Assembly: GCA_016934645.1 (NCBI GenBank)
Contig: JAFGSL010000709.1
Location: 1-5,995 of the forward strand
Origin: Anaerolineae bacterium
Lineage (GTDB): Bacteria; Chloroflexota; Anaerolineae; B4-G1; SLSP01
DNA length: 5,995 nt
Direction of reading: 5' to 3'
Part shown: piece by piece, positions 1 to 4,925 of the stretch
Layout of the letters: the number at the start of each line of letters is the position of its first letter
How positions within the stretch are numbered: position 1 is the first letter of the stretch
Program-made: the position numbers and the translations under genes
Notes under the pieces: model-generated
Told to the model about the DNA's origin: nothing
What the model saw: the letters and a program-made list of their open reading frames with translations, nothing else
Databases searched by the model: none

Positions 1-79
1 AAAAAACACCCCCAAACTTTCTTTTGCGCCTGGATCGCGCAACAGATACGGCGAATTGCTCACAAAACTAAACGGTTAC
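1..79 (+). repeat. Left arm of a long imperfect inverted repeat
   Basis: This stretch matches the reverse complement of about 4760-4838. Positions 55-79 are identical over 25 bases to the reverse complement of 4760-4784. Positions 31-54 differ at six sites, mostly purine transitions. Positions 1-30 are more diverged and probably carry an indel. The repeat touches the window edge, so its outer limit is unknown. No transposase or integrase lies between the arms. The best-conserved part faces inward, which fits two oppositely oriented copies of a dispersed intergenic element better than the terminal inverted repeats of one transposon. Both copies can be read in one frame giving a shared IAHKTKRL peptide, but I do not take that as a gene. 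Confidence 0.75.
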
Positions 80-188
80 AAATAAACGTAACTGCTTACG
101 CTTGCCAAGATCGTTGTCATAGCACAAATGCCGTTATTGACCAGACGCCCAAGTGCGTCCCACCTTGACTGAGTAGTTACAAATAAAC
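75..188 (+). repeat. Two direct copies of GTTACAAATAAAC upstream of the transporter
   Basis: The 13-base word GTTACAAATAAAC occurs at 75-87 and again at 176-188, 101 bases apart. The first copy overlaps the end of the inverted-repeat arm and is followed by GTAAC, so GTTAC (75-79) and GTAAC (88-92) form a small inverted repeat. CGTAA (87-91) and TTACG (96-100) form another. The second copy sits just before the Shine-Dalgarno of the transporter gene. They could be regulator binding sites or traces of a repeat insertion; the sequence alone does not decide. Confidence 0.4.
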
Positions 189-210
189 TGGCTCTATCCA
201 TCGCTCATGA

Positions 211-217
211 AAGGAAG
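211..217 (+). promoter_or_regulatory. Ribosome binding site that fixes the transporter start at 225
   Basis: AAGGAAG ends seven bases before the ATG at 225, a good Shine-Dalgarno distance. An in-frame ATG at 207 lies upstream of this motif and would place it inside the coding region. No comparable purine-rich site precedes 207, so 225 is the preferred start. Confidence 0.75.
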
Positions 218-224
218 ACAAACG

Positions 225-1529
225 ATGACGCTCTCAGAATCCGTGAAGACCTTCACGCAACGCCAAATCGTCAACGCTTGGTGCATGTACGATTGGGGCA
301 GCTCCGCCTTTTCGACGACGATCGAGGCCGCCGTTTTGCCGGTGTTCTTCGAGCAGGTGATCGCAGCCAATCTAACGGGCAACCAACCCACCGTTTACTG
401 GAGTTACACCAACTCTATCGCTTTGCTGGTTTCGGCAATATTGGCGCTTACCCTGGGCAGTATCGCGGATTATCTGGGAAACAAGAAAAAGCTGTTGGCC
501 TTGTTTGCCGTCATTGGCATCGTTGCCACCGCGCTGATGGTTTTCTTGAATACCGGCATGGTCTTTCTGGCGTTGGGATTGTTTTTCCTCGGCACCATCG
601 GACTGAGCGCCTCGTACATCTTCTACGATTCGCTGTTGCCTCATATTGCCGACGAGAAAGAGATTGACTATGTCTCTACCAAGGGGTACGCCCTGGGCTA
701 TCTGGGCGGCGGTATCCTGCTGGCCGTCAATATTGTTATGATTATGTTCATCTGGAAAGACAGCTCGTGGGGGTCGCGCCTCTCATTCCTGACCGTGGCG
801 ATCTGGTGGGCGGTGTTCACGCTGCCGTTGTGGCGCCGGGTTCCCGAGCCGCCCCCCAACACCAAGGATGAAGTCGCCGGCCAGAACCCGTTTCTGGTCA
901 GCTTCCGCCGCGTCCGCCAGACGTTCGGCGAAATACGCCATTACGGCGATCTCTTCAAATTCTTGATCGCCTTCTGGATCTACAACGACGGCATCGGCAC
1001 AGTCATCAAGATGGCGACCATTTACGGCGCCGAAATCGGCATCGGCATGACCGACCTGATCGGGGCTTTGTTACTGACGCAGTTTGTGGGTATCCCCTTC
1101 TCACTACTCTTTGGAAAGTTCAGCCGCAAGGTGGGCACCAAGCGTTCGATTATGATTGGGCTAGGCTGGTATGCAATTCTGATGGTGGGCGGCTACCTGA
1201 TGAGCCAACCCTGGCACTTCTGGGCGCTGGCCGTGGGCGTGGGGATGGTGCAAGGCGGCACGCAAGCGCTCAGCCGCAGTCTGTTTGGCCTGATGGCGCC
1301 CAAAGCGCGCAGCGCGCAGTTTTTCGGATTCTATGACGTGTCCAGCAAGTTTTCCGGGATTGCCGGCCCGTTCCTTTTTGGAATAGTGGGGCAGTTGATG
1401 GGCAGCAGCCGCCTGAGCATTATCTCGCTGGTGGTCTTCTTCGTCGCCGGCATCTTCCTGCTGTCGCGCGTCAACGAGGCCGAAGGCCTCCGGGTCGCCG
1501 CCGAGGAGAACGCGGCAGCGGGACTTTGA
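225..1529 (+). CDS. UMF1/Atg22-like major facilitator superfamily transporter
   Basis: This encodes a 434-residue inner-membrane protein of the MFS. About twelve hydrophobic segments can be seen, six before and six after a cytoplasmic loop at roughly residues 204-240. Family marks include YDWGSSAF near residues 22-29 in helix 1, the motif-A-like loop GSIADYLGNKKK (78-89) between helices 2 and 3, YDSLLPHIA (134-142), GYLGGG (158-163), YNDGIGTVIK (253-262) at helix 7, a second motif-A-like loop GKFSRKVGTKR (297-307), and GGTQALSRSLF (344-354). This pattern is typical of the bacterial UMF1 branch related to the fungal vacuolar effluxer Atg22. Yeast Atg22 exports amino acids from the vacuole; bacterial substrates are mostly unknown, so none is assigned. 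Length and both ends look intact. An in-frame ATG at 207 is less likely than 225 because of the ribosome binding site. The phosphatase gene follows 128 bases downstream on the same strand, with a palindromic repeat between, so co-transcription is possible but unproven. Confidence 0.93.
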   Translation: MTLSESVKTFTQRQIVNAWCMYDWGSSAFSTTIEAAVLPVFFEQVIAANLTGNQPTVYWSYTNSIALLVSAILALTLGSIADYLGNKKKLLALFAVIGIVATALMVFLNTGMVFLALGLFFLGTIGLSASYIFYDSLLPHIADEKEIDYVSTKGYALGYLGGGILLAVNIVMIMFIWKDSSWGSRLSFLTVAIWWAVFTLPLWRRVPEPPPNTKDEVAGQNPFLVSFRRVRQTFGEIRHYGDLFKFLIAFWIYNDGIGTVIKMATIYGAEIGIGMTDLIGALLLTQFVGIPFSLLFGKFSRKVGTKRSIMIGLGWYAILMVGGYLMSQPWHFWALAVGVGMVQGGTQALSRSLFGLMAPKARSAQFFGFYDVSSKFSGIAGPFLFGIVGQLMGSSRLSIISLVVFFVAGIFLLSRVNEAEGLRVAAEENAAAGL

Positions 1530-1589
1530 ACGATGCAATAGAGAACATCTGGGACACTTTCCGATACACAGGCCAACATGCCGGAGATA

Positions 1590-1638
1590 GGGCCACGGTC
1601 AAGTAGGGGCAGCCCCCGTGTCCGCCCTGGGCGGTCAC
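1590..1638 (+). repeat. GC-rich palindromic intergenic repeat
   Basis: Several small palindromes are packed here: GGGG (1606-1609) with CCCC (1613-1616) around a three-base loop, CACGG (1594-1598) with CCGTG (1616-1620) enclosing it, and CCGCCC (1622-1627) with GGGCGG (1629-1634) around a single T. From memory, such GTAGGGGC-type cassettes are dispersed between genes in Chloroflexota and Cyanobacteria. There is no T-tract after the stems, so it is not a standard intrinsic terminator. It ends about eight bases before the phosphatase ribosome binding site (AGGAG, 1646-1650) and could affect message folding there. Confidence 0.6.
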
Positions 1639-1657
1639 ACTAGACAGGAGATAGTCG

Positions 1658-4624
1658 ATGGGCAGTCAATCCAATAAAACTCGCCTGGCCAACACTGACC
1701 AGCGAAAAGACCGGCTCACCATTGGTTTCTTTAACATGACAATTGTAGGTGACTGGGCTTTATGGCCCTGGTTGGGCATCGTAGACGCCACCCGTCAACG
1801 CGATGTCAATCTGGTCACCTTCGATGGGGGAATCGTAGGGCGAGACCAGGCCAATCTGATCTACGATCTGGCCATGGGTGGGCGTCTGAATGGTCTGATT
1901 ATTTGGAACGCCGGCCTGGTCGAGGATCTCACCACGGCAGAGATAAAAGCATTTTGCAAACAATATGGCGTACCGGTAGTGGTATTGGAAGGAACTCTCG
2001 CCGGATTTACCTGTGTGACCTATGAGAATTACTTGGGCACTCGAAAACTTACAGAACACTTGATCCAAGTGCATGGGCGCCGAAAGATCGGTTTTTTGGG
2101 AATGTATGAACACCACGAAGGATTCCACGAGCGTTATCGTGGCTATGCAGATGCTATGCAAGCTCACGGGCTGCCGATTGACCCAATATTGGCCAAACCC
2201 TGGTTCCCACTGGAGCAATTGGATGGCGGCGGGATCAGAGCACACACAATTGAAAACTATGTAGATATTGCAATGGCCTTGAAAATAGAAGCCATCGTCG
2301 GTATAACGGATTCCATTGCATACCAGGTAATAAGAGAACTCCAGAAGCGAGGCCTCCGCATACCAGGACAAGTTGCCGTCGTTGGTTTCGATGATAGTTA
2401 TGATAGTCGTATGCGCACGCCTCCGCTGACGACGATAAGAGGGCCCTTTTATGAAATGGGGTACACGGCTGCCGAAACACTGCTAGACCTCCTGGCCGGC
2501 AAATCCATTCCCGAGGTGGTGACTGTGCCGGCGACTTTGACGGTGCGCCAATCATGCGGTTGCCAGGACCCTTATGTTGCCGCAGTAACCACACAGTCTC
2601 CCTTGGCCCTGGCGCCATCTCCGGCAGAGGCTACCCCCATTCACCCGGACATCGCCGCTGCGATGGGTCAAACAACGCAAGTTGGTAAGATAGAGAGCAT
2701 TCTGCATGAGGTAGAACCGCTACTTGCCAGCTTCGCCGCCGAGCTAACTGGCGAAAAGACAGAAGGTTTTCTGAACACTTTTGACGAGGCGTTACACCGG
2801 TCAACCAATACGGTAGATGAGATCACCCATTGGCACAACGTCCTGTCTGCGTTGCGGCAGCAAATTCTATCCCAGTTGGACCCCAACGGTCCAAAAACGC
2901 GGCAGGCCGAAGACCGGTTGCACCAAGCGCAGGTATTGCTCAGTCGTTTCGCGGAAAGAACACAAATGCTCAGAAGCTATCTGCTCGCTGAAAAGGACCT
3001 TGATTTTCAGCGTGTGGGCGCATCTTTGCTCACGACTCTGGACATAAATACCATCATGGACACGCTGGTCAAAGAATTGCCTGGTCTGGGGATTCCGAGC
3101 TGCTATCTGTCGCTCTTCGAAAATCCCCAACCCTACCAGTACCCTGATCCGGCGCCCGAATGGGCGCGACTGGTCCTGGCTTACGACCCGCAAGGGCGCA
3201 TATCACTGGAATCGTCCGGACGGCGCTTCTTGACCCGGCAATTGATCCCTGACGAGTTATGGCCGCGAGACCGCGCTTGCAGCTTCGTTCTCTTACCTCT
3301 CCATTTCCAAAAAGAACAGATTGGGTTACTGGTATTCGAAATCGGCTCGCGAAGAGGCCAGATGTATGAAACCTTGCAGATGGAAATCAGCAGCGCGTTA
3401 CATGGAACACTGCTGGTGCAGCGGGTACAAGAACGTTCGAACGCACTGGCGCGGCAGCGGTACATCCTCGACACCTTTATGGCGAACGTGCCGGACAGCA
3501 TCTATTTCAAGGACCGCCACAGTCGCATTACGCTGATTAACCCGGCGCTCGCCCGTAGTTTTGGCTTGAACGATCCCGTTGAGGGAATCGGCAAGACGGA
3601 CTTTGATTTCTTTCCGGAGGAGCAAGCCCGTTCCAAATACGAACAAGAACAGGAAATCATTCGCACAAGTCAGCCGATCCTGGCGCTGGAAGAGCCCGAC
3701 CCCCATGGGCGTTGGGCGCTCATCACCAAGATGCCGCTGCGCGACGAGCACGGTGAGATCATTGGCACGTTCGGCATCTCACACGACATCACCGAGTTAA
3801 AGCGGATGCAAGCAACGCTGGAAAAGGCCAATGCGGAAATCAGCACGCTCAATGAACGCCTCGAGGCGGAGAATCTGCGCATGGAAGCTGAGCTGGAAGT
3901 GACGCGCCGCTTGCAGCAGATGTTGCTGCCGACGGATGAGGAGCTGCACCAAATCAAGGAGCTGGACATTGCCGGCTTTATGCAGCCGGCCAACGAGGTC
4001 GGCGGAGACTATTACGACGTGTTACAGCACAATGGCGCGCTCAAAATCGGCATCGGAGACGTGACCGGCCACGGGTTGGAGAGCGGGGTGGTTATGTTGA
4101 TGCTCCAAACGGCGGTGCGTACGCTGCAAACCAGCGGCGTAAAGGACCCGGTATACTTTATGGACACCCTCAACCGCCTGCTGCATGCCAACCTGCAGCG
4201 TATGGATGTGGACAAGAGCATGACGCTGGCTTTGTTGGACTATCAGAGGGGGCGCTTGCGTCTCAGTGGGCAGCACGAGCAGTTGATTGTAGTGCGACGA
4301 GGTGGGAAAGTGACGTTGATGGACACGACTGATCTGGGCTTCCCGCTGGGGATTGTGAACGAAATCGCCGGTTTCGTGAGCGAAATGCCGCCGGTCGAGT
4401 TGGCGCCCGGCGATGGGGTGGTGCTATACTCGGATGGAATCACTGAAGCGGAAAACGGAATCAAAGAATTCTATGGATTGGAGCGGCTGTGCCAGGTAGT
4501 GAGCGCGCACTGGGATAAGCCAGCCAAAGCCATCAAAGACGCAGTCATTGCCGATGTGCGGGGGTTCATCGGCCAACAGAAGATATACGATGACTTGACA
4601 CTGCTGGTGCTCAAGCAAAAGTAG
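1658..4624 (+). CDS. LacI-like sensor / GAF-like / PAS / SpoIIE-type PPM serine phosphatase
   Basis: A 988-residue protein, probably a soluble receptor-phosphatase. Residues 20-300 form a LacI/PurR-type periplasmic-binding fold without a DNA-binding helix-turn-helix: TIGFFN (21-26), a HGRRKIGFLG strand (139-148), VAVVGFDD (239-246), PPLTTIRGP (255-263) and a closing RQSCGC (297-302). A helical linker (about 330-440) leads to a GAF-like domain (about 445-595), a PAS domain (about 602-715, with VPDSIYFKD and IIGTFGISHDITE), a coiled coil (712-755), and a SpoIIE/RsbU-type PPM phosphatase (about 760-985). The catalytic core appears intact: GGDYYD (782-787), GDVTGHG (800-806), YSDGITEAE (924-932) and DDLTLLV (978-984) supply the metal-binding aspartates D784, D801, D926 and D979. 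Such phosphatases classically dephosphorylate STAS anti-anti-sigma factors; no partner is in the window. No signal peptide or membrane segment is visible, so all sensing should be cytoplasmic. AGGAG (1646-1650) lies seven bases before the ATG. Two consecutive TAG stops end the frame. Domain boundaries are by eye, and the GAF assignment is the weakest. Confidence 0.93.
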   Translation: MGSQSNKTRLANTDQRKDRLTIGFFNMTIVGDWALWPWLGIVDATRQRDVNLVTFDGGIVGRDQANLIYDLAMGGRLNGLIIWNAGLVEDLTTAEIKAFCKQYGVPVVVLEGTLAGFTCVTYENYLGTRKLTEHLIQVHGRRKIGFLGMYEHHEGFHERYRGYADAMQAHGLPIDPILAKPWFPLEQLDGGGIRAHTIENYVDIAMALKIEAIVGITDSIAYQVIRELQKRGLRIPGQVAVVGFDDSYDSRMRTPPLTTIRGPFYEMGYTAAETLLDLLAGKSIPEVVTVPATLTVRQSCGCQDPYVAAVTTQSPLALAPSPAEATPIHPDIAAAMGQTTQVGKIESILHEVEPLLASFAAELTGEKTEGFLNTFDEALHRSTNTVDEITHWHNVLSALRQQILSQLDPNGPKTRQAEDRLHQAQVLLSRFAERTQMLRSYLLAEKDLDFQRVGASLLTTLDINTIMDTLVKELPGLGIPSCYLSLFENPQPYQYPDPAPEWARLVLAYDPQGRISLESSGRRFLTRQLIPDELWPRDRACSFVLLPLHFQKEQIGLLVFEIGSRRGQMYETLQMEISSALHGTLLVQRVQERSNALARQRYILDTFMANVPDSIYFKDRHSRITLINPALARSFGLNDPVEGIGKTDFDFFPEEQARSKYEQEQEIIRTSQPILALEEPDPHGRWALITKMPLRDEHGEIIGTFGISHDITELKRMQATLEKANAEISTLNERLEAENLRMEAELEVTRRLQQMLLPTDEELHQIKELDIAGFMQPANEVGGDYYDVLQHNGALKIGIGDVTGHGLESGVVMLMLQTAVRTLQTSGVKDPVYFMDTLNRLLHANLQRMDVDKSMTLALLDYQRGRLRLSGQHEQLIVVRRGGKVTLMDTTDLGFPLGIVNEIAGFVSEMPPVELAPGDGVVLYSDGITEAENGIKEFYGLERLCQVVSAHWDKPAKAIKDAVIADVRGFIGQQKIYDDLTLLVLKQK

Positions 4625-4697
4625 TAGTCCCGGCTTCTCAGAACACGGTCGCATTATGCGCGGAGTATTTTGGCTTCCAGTCGCTGGACACTTTAAT

Positions 4698-4856
4698 GGC
4701 TTTAGCCGCATGCCACATGGTTGAAGTCTCCGGTGATTTCCGGATGGATACTAAAAATCGTAACCGTTTAGTTTTGTGAGCAATCTGCCTTATCCGCTGC
4801 GCGACCCAGGTCAAAAGAGAGTTTTGGGGAGTTTTTTCGTTGGCGGCTTTAGCCGC
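4698..4856. repeat. GGCTTTAGCCGC copies flanking the right inverted-repeat arm
   Basis: The identical 12-base word GGCTTTAGCCGC occurs at 4698-4709 and 4845-4856, on either side of the repeat arm at 4760-4838. Its core GGCTTTAGCC is nearly self-complementary, and the right copy extends to a perfect GCGGCT-TT-AGCCGC palindrome at 4843-4856. The pair could be the palindromic ends of a small non-autonomous element of about 160 bases, or two independent copies of a common intergenic palindrome. The left arm at 1-79 has no such flank on its inner side. Confidence 0.45.
4760..4838 (-). repeat. Right arm of the long imperfect inverted repeat
   Basis: The reverse complement of this stretch matches 1-79. 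The inner 25 bases (4760-4784) are identical to the reverse complement of 55-79; similarity falls off toward 4838. The two arms enclose about 4.7 kb with the transporter and phosphatase genes. Recombination between them would invert that segment, but no sign that this has happened is visible. Confidence 0.75.
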
Positions 4857-4913
4857 GCTGCCGCCGCTGACAGCGCCGTTACTCATAACACTAAACGCAT
4901 ACATCATTATAAC

Positions 4914-4919
4914 GGAGGA
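4914..4919 (+). promoter_or_regulatory. Strong ribosome binding site for the GTG-initiated gene
   Basis: GGAGGA is a near-perfect Shine-Dalgarno, with GGAGG ending seven bases before the GTG at 4926. It supports GTG rather than the first in-frame ATG at 5016, which would cut off 30 residues and has no comparable site upstream. Confidence 0.8.
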
Positions 4920-4925
4920 AATAAA

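Larger units (their letters stand above)
4625..4925. other. Intergenic region rich in repeats and small palindromes, no gene
   Basis: The 301 bases between the phosphatase stop and the GTG gene hold the right inverted-repeat arm, two copies of GGCTTTAGCCGC and a TCCGG(N6)CCGGA hairpin at 4729-4744. No convincing intrinsic terminator follows the phosphatase and no convincing promoter precedes the GTG gene. A minus-strand open frame of 89 codons (4638-4907) crosses the region. It runs through both palindromes and the repeat arm, resembles no protein I recognise, and is best read as a by-product of repeat sequence. Confidence 0.6.

Noticed and set aside
165..193. TTGACT at 165-170 as a -35 box for the transporter
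   Set aside because: No acceptable -10 hexamer lies 16-18 bases downstream (the 17-base position reads CTGGCT), so a sigma-70 promoter cannot be supported.
207..224. Upstream in-frame ATG at 207 as the transporter start
   Set aside because: The Shine-Dalgarno AAGGAAG lies at 211-217, between this ATG and the one at 225, and no good site precedes 207.
1760..2371. 203-codon minus-strand open frame inside the phosphatase gene
   Set aside because: It lies wholly antisense to the clearly coding LacI-like domain, has no recognisable motif and its sequence looks like an antisense by-product.
1658..4624. Phosphatase as a sensor histidine kinase or diguanylate cyclase, outputs often joined to this kind of sensor
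   Set aside because: There is no H-box, HATPase N/G boxes or GGDEF motif; the C-terminus instead has the full set of PPM aspartate motifs.
4831..4856. Hairpin GCGGCT-TT-AGCCGC next to a T-run as an intrinsic terminator
   Set aside because: On the plus strand the T-run (4832-4837) comes before the stem, not after it; on the minus strand the stem is followed by A residues. Neither orientation makes a terminator.
4638..4907. 89-codon minus-strand open frame in the gap before the GTG gene
   Set aside because: It is built from the repeat arm and flanking palindromes, with no evident ribosome binding site and no family resemblance.
4882..4913. AT-rich CATTATAAC just before the GTG gene as a -10 box
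   Set aside because: It overlaps the ribosome binding site region and has no matching -35 element upstream.
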